A stretch of DNA of 14,477 nucleotides from JBFHER01 sp041584055 (GCA_041584055.1 JBFHER010000078.1:1-14477), one strand, 5' to 3'. Counted from the stretch's first letter, positions 1 to 7,624 are shown. The notes: generated by a model from the sequence alone, not told the origin. Program-made: numbers and translations.

Positions 1-626
1 GGGGGTGAAAAAAGAGTGAATGCGAAGGTGCTGCAAATAGAGACCTTCCGCTTTTGATACTGCCTTATTAATCAGGGATCCAGTTCTTTTGGTGACATAA
101 TCGATTGCAGATGAAAACTTCCATACTGTGGGTTTTTCAACCAGACCGGCATCTACCGGGTTTCGATGAATATAGGTGAAGCAGTTTTGAGCATAATTAA
201 ACTTGGACGTTTCAATAATAAGAAAAGTACCAAAAGTTGAATTAAAATAGGATGGACTTATTCCCTCGGGAAGCGTTAGACATTTGGATTTTGTTTTTTC
301 TAAAAAGAGACCCTGTTCTTCCTTCCTGAATATTTTTTGCAACAGTGTAAGAGCGCAGCATTATTACAATGGAATCATTAAATGATCGCATTCTTGTATT
401 ACCAGGGGTTTCGTTGAAGCAAAACCCCTGGTAATAGCTAATTCCGTGTGATTGACTTTAATCAGAAAATGAAAATGATTCGGCATCAGGCAATAGGCCA
501 GAACATCGGAATATGGCAAAAAATGCGTTCTTATTTTCTTAAAAAACAAAGGTAATTTTCTCTGTTAAAGAATATGCGCTGTTTGTTATTGCCTTGATTG
601 TATACATGGTATGAAGTCAGATAAAG
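1..626 (-). pseudogene. Decayed REP-associated tyrosine transposase (RAYT, Y1_Tnp family), extends past left edge
   Basis: Read on the minus strand, three different frames together rebuild a Y1_Tnp protein. The N-terminal part is YHVYNQGNNKQRIFFNRENY (about 611-552). The HUH-like core follows: FLPYSDVLAYCLMPNHFHFL, with the His-x-His of NHFHF (about 520-465). Then come SFNDSIVIMLRSYTVAKN and GRTGSLFRK (about 390-300), and finally KTKSKCL, GISPSYFN, CFTYIHRNPVDAGLV and WKFSSAIDYV (about 290-70). Frame is lost near 541-552 in an A/T run, between about 440 and 385 where a 15-bp palindrome sits, and near 291-307 in another A/T run. No intact reading frame joins these parts, so the gene is dead. 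RAYTs are single-strand transposases related to IS200/IS605 TnpA and are tied to REP palindromes. The last frame stays open to base 1, so the 3' end is uncertain, and no clear start codon was found. Confidence 0.85.
397..436. repeat. Perfect 15-bp inverted repeat (REP-like palindrome) inside the transposase remnant
   Basis: The arms TATTACCAGGGGTTT (397-411) and AAACCCCTGGTAATA (422-436) are exact reverse complements around a 10-base loop. On the minus strand the core reads GGGGTTTTGCTTCAACGAAACCCC. It lies between the conserved HFHFL block and the SFNDSIVIMLRSYT block of the transposase and separates two frames. This suggests a small palindromic element landed in the gene, or arose there. 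No flanking target duplication was seen. Confidence 0.8.
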
Positions 627-646
627 TTACAAAAAAATGCGAAGTT

Positions 647-683
647 TTAGCGAGGGCTTAACTGCACGCGAAACCCTCACTAA
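647..683. repeat. Imperfect 13-bp inverted repeat, REP-like, upstream of the transposase remnant
   Basis: The left arm TTAGCGAGGGCTT (647-659) pairs with AAACCCTCACTAA (671-683) across an 11-base loop. There are two mismatches, both of which become G-U wobbles if the minus strand is read as RNA. Its core, GAGGGTTTCGC on the minus strand, resembles the palindrome at 397-436. It sits just beyond the 5' side of the transposase remnant, the usual place for a REP next to its RAYT. Confidence 0.65.
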
Positions 684-700
684 TTCATTCGGTTAATATT

Positions 701-722
701 GCTTGAAGCGAAAACCCCACGA
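701..722. repeat. Half-site related to the REP-like palindromes
   Basis: The sequence GCTTGAAGCGAAAACCCCAC (701-720) shares TTGAAGC(G)AAAACCCC with the loop and right arm of the palindrome at 397-436. No matching left arm was found, so it looks like half of a REP pair or a decayed copy. It lies in the 187-base gap between the transposase remnant and the U32 gene. I see no gene in that gap. Confidence 0.45.
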
Positions 723-813
723 ACAAATTCAATCCATAAGGGTGCTCTTTTAAAAAACATGTTGCAACTTGCGCCCTTTAAGTGAAAAACGCGAATAATT
801 TGCTGGTTTCGAG

Positions 814-3054
814 ATGAAGGAGATGGAATTATTAGCCCCCGGGGGCGATGTGGATGCAGCAAAAGCAGCGATTCTTGCAGGTGCAGACGCTATTTATTGT
901 GGATTGGATAAGTACAATGCGCGCAACCGTGCAGAGAACATTCAGTTTGATGATTTGTTGGGATTGATTCATTTAGCGCATGAACATGAGTGTCAGGTAT
1001 TCCTTACGCTTAATATCCTTATTCTTGATGCTGAAATACCGGAATTTGTTGGTCTGTTGAACAAGTTGGTAAATACGAAGATTGACGCCGTTATCGTCCA
1101 GGATTTAGGGATGATGTATCTGTTGAAAAAGCATTTTCCCAGCCTGGAAGTACATGCATCAACGCAGCTCACCACTCATAATCAGGGACAAATCGAGTTT
1201 CTGCACCATCTGGGTGTGAGTCGCGGAAATCTGTCTCGTGAGCTGAACCTAAGCGAGATTACGGATTTAAGCCGTTTTGGATTAAAGCGCAATGTTCTTA
1301 CAGAGGTATTTGTGCACGGTTCCTATTGCATCTCGTTTTCCGGACTTTGTTACATGAGTTCGGTGCAAAACGGAAAGTCGGGGAACCGGGGGCGCTGCAG
1401 TCAGCCATGCCGGGAGAAGTATGAAACCACTTCAATGCAGAAAGAATTTCCACTCAACCTGAAGGATAATTCTGCCTATTTTGATGTGAAGGATTTGTAT
1501 GAAGCAGGTGTTTCGACATTAAAACTGGAGGGGAGGATAAAGGAGTTCTATTATGTCTCGACTGTCGTAAATGCATGGCGGAAACAATTGTCCCGTTTTT
1601 ACAGAAAGGAAGCACTCATTGATGACAAAAGGGAATTGTACAAGGTGTTTAACCGGGATTTCTCGAATGGGTATTTAAAGGATAATCTAACAAAAGACAT
1701 GTTCATTGACAGTCCGATGACCTATTCTTCGATCCATCATTCTTCCATTAATAATCATGTTTCTTTTGATGAGAAAGCGCAGGGACATAAAGACCTTTAC
1801 GCCGAAAAGGATTTGGAAAGGGAGGTGATTAAAAAGAACATTGATGGCTATAGTACGAAGAAGTCAGCCTTAAAACTTTTCGTATCCGGGGAGCAGGGGT
1901 CACGGCTTCAAATTTCAATGGAATACGGTAATGATCGTTATTCAGTATCATCAAATGTAAGCCTGGCAGGCAAAGGGCAAGAGGCATTGTCGCGTGAGAT
2001 GTTGATGAAACGATTGAAATCCATTGATGATACAGAATATCAACTTACAGAACTGAATTTAGACGCGCTTAAGGGTGACGTATATATCTCTTACAAGGAG
2101 CTGACAGCGTTGAAATTGGAGATTCTGAGAAAAATTAATGATGGAAAGGAGCTTGTTCCAGAGATTACCTTGCCCAAAATAAGCCAACAAAAGGAGGAAG
2201 TCCTGAGTCCCAGCTTATGTGTTTTAATTGATTCGGAAGATGATCTGGCACTTTGCGAAAATACTTTGGGCAAAATTTATTATCAATTGCCTGGTGATCT
2301 GACAAATAGTTTAGAGAAGTTCGTCGAATTATTTAAAAATAATTCTGAACTTTCTCCCTGGTTTCCAGCCATCTTGATCGGAGATGATTTTAAGGCAGCT
2401 GTTGCATTGCTGGACCGTGTAAAACCAAAGCATATTGTTAGCAATAATACAGGCCTGGGATTTGCAGCTTCGGAGAGAGGCATCGATTGGGTTGCCGGAC
2501 CACAGCTGAACATCGTGAACTCATACAGCTTACTTTGCTTAAAGGAACATTTCAATTGTAAAGGTGCATTCATCTCAAATGAATTGAAGAAAAAGCAGAT
2601 TCAGTACATCAAAAAACCGAAAGGGTTTGATCTCTATTTTAGCATCTATCATCCCATTGCATTGATGACAACACGGCAATGCCTCTTCTATCCTGTGAGT
2701 GGGTGTGAGAAACACAAAATGGACAAGACATGCATTAAAGATTGTTCGAAGGAGGGGAGCATCACAAATTTAAAGGGAGAACGCTCCTTAATTAAGAAAG
2801 GGAAAGGAGATTATCACCACGTGTACAACGATCATAATTATTTAAACACAGCTGTGTCCAATGATTTCCCGGGCTTCTTTTCAAGTTATTTGATTGATTT
2901 GAGAAATATAACAACCGGCAGTAAAGTGTCTGCAAATAAAGCTCAACTCATTACGGAATTCAGCGAGCATATTTTAGCAACCGGGGGAGCAGGTGAAAAG
3001 CTGCATGCCTCTATATCACCAACAACATTCAGGCAGTATAAGAAAGGAATATAA
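814..3054 (+). CDS. U32-family protein, RlhA/TrhP-like (putative RNA 5-hydroxylation), 746 aa
   Basis: The N-terminal U32 domain begins ELLAPGGDVDAAKAAILAGA (residues 5-24) and carries HASTQLTTHNQ (114-124). The family signature EVFVHGSYCISFSGLCYMSS spans 164-183, and the cysteine pair GRCSQPCR ends at residue 200. TLKLEGRIKE follows at about 237. The long C-terminal half, including a second cysteine cluster (C623, C632, C641, C645), matches the two-part build of E. coli RlhA (YdcP, about 650 aa) rather than the shorter TrhP (YegQ). RlhA is needed for 5-hydroxycytidine at 23S rRNA C2501 and TrhP for 5-hydroxyuridine at tRNA U34, so an RNA-modifying role is more likely than the historical peptidase label. 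The substrate here is inferred only. ATG 814 is the first in-frame start; ATG 823 is possible, but the AAGGAG lies flush against it. The gene is monocistronic and convergent with the MFS gene 25 bases on. Confidence 0.85.
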   Translation: MKEMELLAPGGDVDAAKAAILAGADAIYCGLDKYNARNRAENIQFDDLLGLIHLAHEHECQVFLTLNILILDAEIPEFVGLLNKLVNTKIDAVIVQDLGMMYLLKKHFPSLEVHASTQLTTHNQGQIEFLHHLGVSRGNLSRELNLSEITDLSRFGLKRNVLTEVFVHGSYCISFSGLCYMSSVQNGKSGNRGRCSQPCREKYETTSMQKEFPLNLKDNSAYFDVKDLYEAGVSTLKLEGRIKEFYYVSTVVNAWRKQLSRFYRKEALIDDKRELYKVFNRDFSNGYLKDNLTKDMFIDSPMTYSSIHHSSINNHVSFDEKAQGHKDLYAEKDLEREVIKKNIDGYSTKKSALKLFVSGEQGSRLQISMEYGNDRYSVSSNVSLAGKGQEALSREMLMKRLKSIDDTEYQLTELNLDALKGDVYISYKELTALKLEILRKINDGKELVPEITLPKISQQKEEVLSPSLCVLIDSEDDLALCENTLGKIYYQLPGDLTNSLEKFVELFKNNSELSPWFPAILIGDDFKAAVALLDRVKPKHIVSNNTGLGFAASERGIDWVAGPQLNIVNSYSLLCLKEHFNCKGAFISNELKKKQIQYIKKPKGFDLYFSIYHPIALMTTRQCLFYPVSGCEKHKMDKTCIKDCSKEGSITNLKGERSLIKKGKGDYHHVYNDHNYLNTAVSNDFPGFFSSYLIDLRNITTGSKVSANKAQLITEFSEHILATGGAGEKLHASISPTTFRQYKKGI

Positions 3055-3079
3055 ATGCACGGACAGCTTTTAGCGAGGT

Positions 3080-4315
3080 TTATGCAGGCGTCAAATCAAG
3101 CGTTGTTTTTTCCTTCTTTATCTTTTTTATTGCGATGGCTAATAAAATGTTTCCAATGAGGGTACATCCAAAAAGAGCCGTTCCAAAAGGGATTAAATTG
3201 TCGGTATGGAACAAGGCAATGAGGCTGCCGATTATAAAACCAAGTAAAAAGCGCATGATGCCAATGGTGGCATTGGCAGAACCACTTACTTTTGGATTAA
3301 TGTTTAAGATAACAGCGGTGCCATTGCCAAAAACCAATCCCAGACTACCAACGTACAATACGATTCCGGAAAAAACGGCCACAAATGAAGGTTCAGAGAA
3401 ACGAACTGAGACAAATAAAATGATTCCGGCAATCAATTGCAAAAAGAGACCAGCGCGCAAAATATCTCTGGGTTTAAAATATTTCAGAAAAATTGTATTT
3501 AATAACGAAAGCGTGATATTAAGTACAACATTCGTTCCAAAAAGGAGGGGGAAAGTAGTCTGTTCAACGCCAAAATACTCAATGTATATAAAGGACGCTC
3601 CAGAGAGAAATATATAAAGTCCCGACATTGAAAAGCTTATTGCAAATAATAAAATAACTGAAATGTTATGCGAAAAGAAAACCTTGTACTTTCCAAGCAA
3701 CTGTTCTTTATTTAACTTTTTTGTCAGAAATTTTTTATCTCGTGATTCAGGAACAATAAAGAAAAACAATGCAAATAATATGCTTGCAAAGGCAAATAAA
3801 AAGTAGAAAATACCTTGCCAGCCGTTAATTTTTATTAGAAATGCACCAAGTACAGGGGCAAACAAAGGGGCCAGCATCATCATCATCGTAACCACAGTAA
3901 TAAGTCTTGCAACTTGTTTTCCCTCAAACCAATCGCGAATAAAAACGTTCGCGGTTACTGTGGCAAATCCACCACCAAAGGCCTGAATAACACGGAGTAT
4001 CAAAACCAATTCCACGTTTTTACTAAAAGCGATGCCAAGTGAAGTAAGACCGTAAAGTGCAATGCCGAGCAATGCAATAGGTCTTCTTCCGAATGAATCA
4101 GATAAGGGTCCTCCAAAGAAATTACCGATGGCAAAGCCAAGGAAATACAAAGTGATCGTTAATTCTATAACACTGAATTGAACATCAAAAAAGGTTGCCA
4201 TTAAAGGCATTGCGGCTAAATAAGAATCAATGGCAAACGGCGAAAGTGTAACCAATAAGGCCAACATCACCGTTAGTAGCGGTATGAACTTTTTGTGAAT
4301 GTCGTTTATTGGCAT
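3080..4315 (-). CDS. Bcr/CflA-type MFS drug exporter, 411 aa
   Basis: This is a hydrophobic 12-helix major facilitator protein of the DHA1 family, Bcr/CflA branch. Typical features are PFAIDSYLAAMPLMATFF in the first helix (26-43), motif A as GPLSDSFGRRP in the loop between helices 2 and 3 (69-79), and QAFGGGFATVTANVFIRDWF followed by MMMMLAPLFAPVLGAFL around helices 4-5, with the Arg-Asp pair common in this branch. Such proteins sit in the cytoplasmic membrane and expel drugs or small metabolites by proton antiport. The substrate cannot be read from the sequence. The length is normal and the frame intact. A possible AAGGAA ribosome site (complement of 4325-4330) lies about nine bases before the ATG at 4315-4313. 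The gene stands alone, convergent with the U32 gene and divergent from the lipoprotein gene. Confidence 0.9.
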   Translation of the reverse strand: MPINDIHKKFIPLLTVMLALLVTLSPFAIDSYLAAMPLMATFFDVQFSVIELTITLYFLGFAIGNFFGGPLSDSFGRRPIALLGIALYGLTSLGIAFSKNVELVLILRVIQAFGGGFATVTANVFIRDWFEGKQVARLITVVTMMMMLAPLFAPVLGAFLIKINGWQGIFYFLFAFASILFALFFFIVPESRDKKFLTKKLNKEQLLGKYKVFFSHNISVILLFAISFSMSGLYIFLSGASFIYIEYFGVEQTTFPLLFGTNVVLNITLSLLNTIFLKYFKPRDILRAGLFLQLIAGIILFVSVRFSEPSFVAVFSGIVLYVGSLGLVFGNGTAVILNINPKVSGSANATIGIMRFLLGFIIGSLIALFHTDNLIPFGTALFGCTLIGNILLAIAIKKIKKEKTTLDLTPA

Positions 4316-4624
4316 ATTGAATTTTTCCTTGTCAAATTAAATTGAATCATTTCAGGTCGCTTATGGTTTTGCTTTTGTATAAAATGCCAGAAAATATATT
4401 GTTTTTCATTTTTTTCATTTGATTATTAATTATTCAGCACAAAGCTACATGAATTATTCTATTTTTTATTTTAGGTTGCGTGCTTGCACAAATGAATTGA
4501 ATGATGGAAAACAGATTCAATATTTATTCCTGCGGATTCATATTTCTTTCAGGCACATTCAAAAGTCTCACTCAAGTAACCTTTGGAATATTTATGTTTA
4601 CACGGAAACTTAAAAATAAAGAAT
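4316..4624. other. Divergent intergenic region between the MFS and lipoprotein genes
   Basis: These 309 AT-rich bases must hold the promoters of two divergent genes. Small reading frames here (for example 4419-4613) lack any recognisable domain or ribosome site and are probably chance. Near-matches to the Bacteroidota -7 box TAnnTTTG occur (such as TAACCTTTG at about 4577-4585), but none has both correct spacing and a -33 TTG. No promoter is called. Confidence 0.5.
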
Positions 4625-6358
4625 ATGATAATAAAGAACTATTTAAGCCTTGCATTGGCAATTTTGATTTTTTCAACCTTTGTTAGTTGTGATGATTTGT
4701 TGGAAGATGATAAAGATTCAACTGTATCAGGCAGTATAACTGAGAGTGTGACCTGGGAAAGTGGGAAGGTTTATATAATTGAAGGTACCGTACGGGTTGG
4801 AACAACTGAAAAGGTTGTAATTACAATCGAACCCGGTGCAATCATCCGTTTTAACGAAGACGCTATTTTAGATTTGGCGTATTCTGATAATACCTATGCA
4901 TCGATTATCGCTTTAGGAACTGAAAATCAACCAATCATTTTTGAAGCAAATGGTACAAGTAACTGGGGGCACATTTCATTTTACGATGGTGCAGTAGATT
5001 GTACATTTGAATATTGTGTTTTTAAGGATGGTGGTTCAAACGATTACTATGGATCAATCTTAATTGAAGAAACAGAGGTTTCATTCACGCATTGTACTTT
5101 TGCAAAGAGCAGCTCTTCAGCTATTATTTTAAAAGAGGGAGGTGCATTTTCAGAATTTTCACAGAATGAATTTAAGGATATTGCAAATTACCCAATTTCG
5201 ATATACCCGGAGGCGATACATTCAATCGGAGAAAACAATGAATACGAATCCGGTCTGGTAATAAGTGTTGCAGGTGAAAACTTTGACAAGGCAGGTGATT
5301 ATCTATGGAAAAAGCAATCGGCTCCATATAAAATTGAAGGGACCATTCGCATTGGTTCTGAAAACACCTCCGGAGTGAATATAACGGTAGAGGCAGGAAC
5401 CATTTTTCAATTTAACAGCGAAACATATATCGATTTCGCCTATTGGGACGATACATACACAACATTTATTGCTGTCGGTACGGAAAATGATCCTATTATC
5501 TTTACTTCAGCAAGTCCAAATAAAGAGGCTGGAGATTGGAAGTCTCTTAATTTTTATGATGGTGCCATTGATTGTGAATTTGATTTCTGTGTATTTGAAT
5601 ATGGCGGCGGGAATGATTATCATGGGATGATTTACCTCCATGAGGCCATGGTTTCCATAACAAATAGTACCATCGCCCACAGTGCAAGTTATGGGATTAT
5701 GGCGCATGAAAATGGGGAGTTCTTCAATTTTCATAGAAATACCTTCCACGACAATGCGCTTTACCCCATTTCCTTATACCCAAATGCAGTTTATTCCATG
5801 GGACCAGAAAATGTATTTGAAACAGGCACCTCTATTCTTGTGTCGGATGATAAAAACCTCACGCAAAGTTCAGAATTTACATGGCTAAATCAATCCATCC
5901 CTTATGTCATAGAAGGAAACATGAGAGTTGGAAGTGTAAAGGGTACAATATTAAATATTAACAAAGGGACCGTTTTGAAATTCCTGGACAATGCGCAAAT
6001 TCAGATAGCCTATGGGAGTGAAAATACTGGAAAGATAATTAGTAAAGGAACTGCCGATGAACCTGTTGTCTTTACTACCAATAGTGCTTCACCAGCGAAA
6101 GGCGATTGGAAAGGAATAAGCCTTTATAATGGTTCTGAAGGTACAAAATTAGATAACTGTTTAATTAATTATGCAGGAGGTTTGACTAACTATGGTGCGG
6201 TAAATCTGTTCGATGCGGGGATCAATGTTTCTACCATTGCAAATTCAACCATTTCCAATTCTTCATCTTATGGCATCAGGGTTGATGATACGTCTTCCAT
6301 AGATTATAGCACCGTTTCTTTTAGTGATAACGAAGATATAGATTACAAAAACGACTAG
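4625..6358 (+). CDS. Lipoprotein with three tandem right-handed beta-helix modules, 577 aa
   Basis: The start is placed at ATG 4625 because it opens a clean lipoprotein signal: MIIKNYLSLALAILIFSTF followed by VSC, with the lipidated Cys at residue 22. Starting at 4583 would bury this signal behind 14 charged residues. Right after the Cys comes DDLLEDDKD. Acidic residues here act as a surface-export signal in Bacteroidota lipoproteins, so a cell-surface location is inferred. The mature part has three homologous modules starting at the Trp codons 4754, 5306 and 5882 (about 184, 192 and 158 residues, the last shorter). Each runs as: Trp-x8-Y-x-IEG-x-x-R-x-G, then an EPG/EAG/NKG turn with FxF- or IRF-like strands, LGTENxPIIF, GDWKxxxxYDGA, and a Cys-xF/Asn-Ser-T run. 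These are typical parallel beta-helix coils. I recognise no catalytic residues; carbohydrate binding or adhesion is possible. Confidence 0.8.
   Translation: MIIKNYLSLALAILIFSTFVSCDDLLEDDKDSTVSGSITESVTWESGKVYIIEGTVRVGTTEKVVITIEPGAIIRFNEDAILDLAYSDNTYASIIALGTENQPIIFEANGTSNWGHISFYDGAVDCTFEYCVFKDGGSNDYYGSILIEETEVSFTHCTFAKSSSSAIILKEGGAFSEFSQNEFKDIANYPISIYPEAIHSIGENNEYESGLVISVAGENFDKAGDYLWKKQSAPYKIEGTIRIGSENTSGVNITVEAGTIFQFNSETYIDFAYWDDTYTTFIAVGTENDPIIFTSASPNKEAGDWKSLNFYDGAIDCEFDFCVFEYGGGNDYHGMIYLHEAMVSITNSTIAHSASYGIMAHENGEFFNFHRNTFHDNALYPISLYPNAVYSMGPENVFETGTSILVSDDKNLTQSSEFTWLNQSIPYVIEGNMRVGSVKGTILNINKGTVLKFLDNAQIQIAYGSENTGKIISKGTADEPVVFTTNSASPAKGDWKGISLYNGSEGTKLDNCLINYAGGLTNYGAVNLFDAGINVSTIANSTISNSSSYGIRVDDTSSIDYSTVSFSDNEDIDYKND
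4754..6340 (+). repeat. Three-fold internal repeat (period about 552-576 bases) in the lipoprotein gene
   Basis: Protein-level repeats begin at 4754, 5306 and 5882. Shared blocks include YIIEGTVRVG / YKIEGTIRIG / YVIEGNMRVG, then ALGTENQPIIF / AVGTENDPIIF / SKGTADEPVVF, and SFYDGAVDC / NFYDGAIDC / SLYNGSEGT. Modules 1 and 2 are closer to each other (both have the C-x5-C form DCTFEYCVF / DCEFDFCVF, then YPISIYPEA / YPISLYPNA) than to module 3. This points to a more recent duplication of 1 and 2. DNA identity is clearly lower than protein similarity. Confidence 0.8.
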
Positions 6359-6376
6359 CTTTCTGAATAAGCGTAT

Positions 6377-6414
6377 AAAAATGTCACCATGGCCTTGGCT
6401 ATGGTGACATTTTT
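6377..6414. terminator. Strong bidirectional intrinsic terminator
   Basis: The arms AAAAATGTCACCAT (6377-6390) and ATGGTGACATTTTT (6401-6414) are perfect complements over 14 bp. The ten-base centre GGCCTTGGCT can add three more pairs. T-tracts exist in both directions. It lies 18 bases after the lipoprotein stop and also faces the convergent helicase-like gene, so it probably ends both transcripts. Confidence 0.9.
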
Positions 6415-6675
6415 ATTTCCCAAAGGTGCAAGAAGAGGACGAGTTTTCCTGTTATACCATCAAATTGTGCCGGTATAATGCCGATACATAATCAACATGA
6501 CTTTAGAAGTGAAACGAACTAAAGGCGCATTTTGATTAGTAATCGGTATTTCTTTGTTGTTTAAGTGGTATTCCTTCGGATTGAATACCAAACTGCTTTG
6601 AATCACAATATAAAATCATATATGATGCAAATGGAAGTAAAGAGTTTTATTTAAAGAAGGTCAATTCTCATCATT
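6415..6675. other. Gene-free spacer with a small hairpin
   Basis: I see no coding sequence on either strand and no remains of a second helicase domain. The one structure is TGGTATTC (6566-6573) against GAATACCA (6583-6590), an 8-bp perfect stem with a nine-base loop. It has no T-tract on either side, so its role is unknown. Confidence 0.5.
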
Positions 6676-7290
6676 CTAACTGGTTTCAACCACCAGAGCG
6701 CCTTTCATTATGCGTTCAGAAATGCGATCAAAATTGTCATTCCAGCCATTTGCTGCAATCAGAAACTGAGCGTTATCAACGGCATCTGCAATGCGGTATA
6801 TGTGTTTTCCGTAATTATTAAGTGAGATCATGTCAGTATCATCAAAAGCCAGAATTTTTACAGCCATCAATGGTAAGCCACTCACATTCATGAGCTCCAT
6901 CAATCGCCTTGGCGTTCCGATGACAACATCCACACCTGCGTAAATTGTATCTTTCTGAAATTGGAGGATGCCCTGATCAAAGGCACAAAAGGTTCGCAGG
7001 TTAGTATGTTTTCCAAGGAGTTCAAAAAGCGACTCGGTCTCAAACGCTTTCTCTTTCGATGCAGTAATAATCACAGCTCTGGGAACATCTTCATGTGCTG
7101 ATTTGAGCTGTTGAATAATACCAATCACCAGTGCGGATGTTTTGCCGGCTCCTTCAGGGGCAATAATAAACAGATCAGTCCCCGACTTGATCTTTGGAAT
7201 GCTTAAGCTTTGAATTGCTTTGGGTTCTTTATCATAGCCGGCATCCTTAATGCCCAAAACCAGCTCCGGCATAAGTTTTTTTAGTTTCAT
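6676..7290 (-). CDS. Single-domain, motif-degenerate DEAD-box helicase-like protein, 204 aa
   Basis: The protein covers only the first RecA domain of a DEAD-box helicase. A Q-motif-like PKAIQSLSIPKI (23-34) precedes the P-loop APEGAGKTS (44-52). Motif Ia is PRAVIITAS (70-78) and motif Ib is GTPRRL (125-130). Motif II reads FDDTD (149-153) instead of DEAD, and the SAT position reads AAN (179-181). ATP binding is likely because the P-loop Lys and Thr remain. Losing the catalytic Glu of DEAD and the whole second RecA domain makes ordinary unwinding unlikely. The stop is clean and no second-domain remnant follows, so this looks like a stable short protein rather than a recent truncation. Similar short DEAD-like proteins are, as far as I recall, found in Bacteroidota; the function is unknown. 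The gene is divergent from nifH and has no evident link to nitrogen fixation. Confidence 0.75.
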   Translation of the reverse strand: MKLKKLMPELVLGIKDAGYDKEPKAIQSLSIPKIKSGTDLFIIAPEGAGKTSALVIGIIQQLKSAHEDVPRAVIITASKEKAFETESLFELLGKHTNLRTFCAFDQGILQFQKDTIYAGVDVVIGTPRRLMELMNVSGLPLMAVKILAFDDTDMISLNNYGKHIYRIADAVDNAQFLIAANGWNDNFDRISERIMKGALVVETS

Positions 7291-7529
7291 GAAAAACAGA
7301 TTGTGAATTCAGGGCGAAGGTACGGAAATTGAATTTAGTATTTGAAACCCTTAGGTATTTAGAATTGCGGGTCGTTTTTAGGTTGCTGATAACTTGCAAT
7401 GACTGGTCGTCTAAAATTCAATTTTTTACCCGATTTCAGGTTTCCGAAATATAACATCTTCGTAAGGTGCCATTAATTATCCTACAAAAATGTGGGAAAA
7501 ACGTGGTGTCTAATTTTTGCATAAAATTT

Positions 7530-7553
7530 CATGTCAAATTTTTAAAGGACATG
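7530..7553. promoter_or_regulatory. Inverted repeat CATGTC-N12-GACATG, candidate operator
   Basis: Perfect 6-base arms (7530-7535 and 7548-7553) have centres 18 bases apart, about two helical turns, as expected for a dimeric regulator. It lies about 55 bases upstream of the sigma-54-like element, where an activator could act. Function is inferred from position and symmetry only; a 6-base palindrome could arise by chance. Confidence 0.3.
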
Positions 7554-7608
7554 TTGTGAGCGACTTAGTGATGAAAAAGTGATTCTGTTCTTCATTGGAT
7601 TGAATTGT

Positions 7609-7624
7609 TGGCACAGGGATGGTT
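7609..7624 (+). promoter_or_regulatory. Sigma-54-like (-24/-12) promoter element before nifH
   Basis: TGGCAC (7609-7614) is a perfect -24 box. After five bases comes TGGT (7620-7623) where TTGC is expected, so the -12 box is imperfect. The spacing is right, and the predicted transcript would begin about 30 bases before the nifH ATG at 7665. Many nif operons use sigma-54, which supports the call, but the weak -12 box keeps it tentative. Confidence 0.4.

Noticed and set aside
3135..3617. 160-codon plus-strand reading frame
   Set aside because: It lies opposite the clearly coding MFS gene, has no domain or ribosome site, and its basic composition is what the complement of a membrane-protein gene gives.
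4583..4624. Upstream ATG start for the lipoprotein
   Set aside because: It would place 14 extra residues before a complete lipoprotein signal peptide; ATG 4625 fits far better.
4419..4686. Two overlapping small reading frames before the lipoprotein gene
   Set aside because: They lack ribosome sites and recognisable sequence, and one overlaps the well-supported lipoprotein start in another frame.
6566..6590. 8-bp hairpin as a terminator for the helicase-like gene
   Set aside because: There is no T-tract on the minus strand, while a strong bidirectional terminator lies at 6377-6414.
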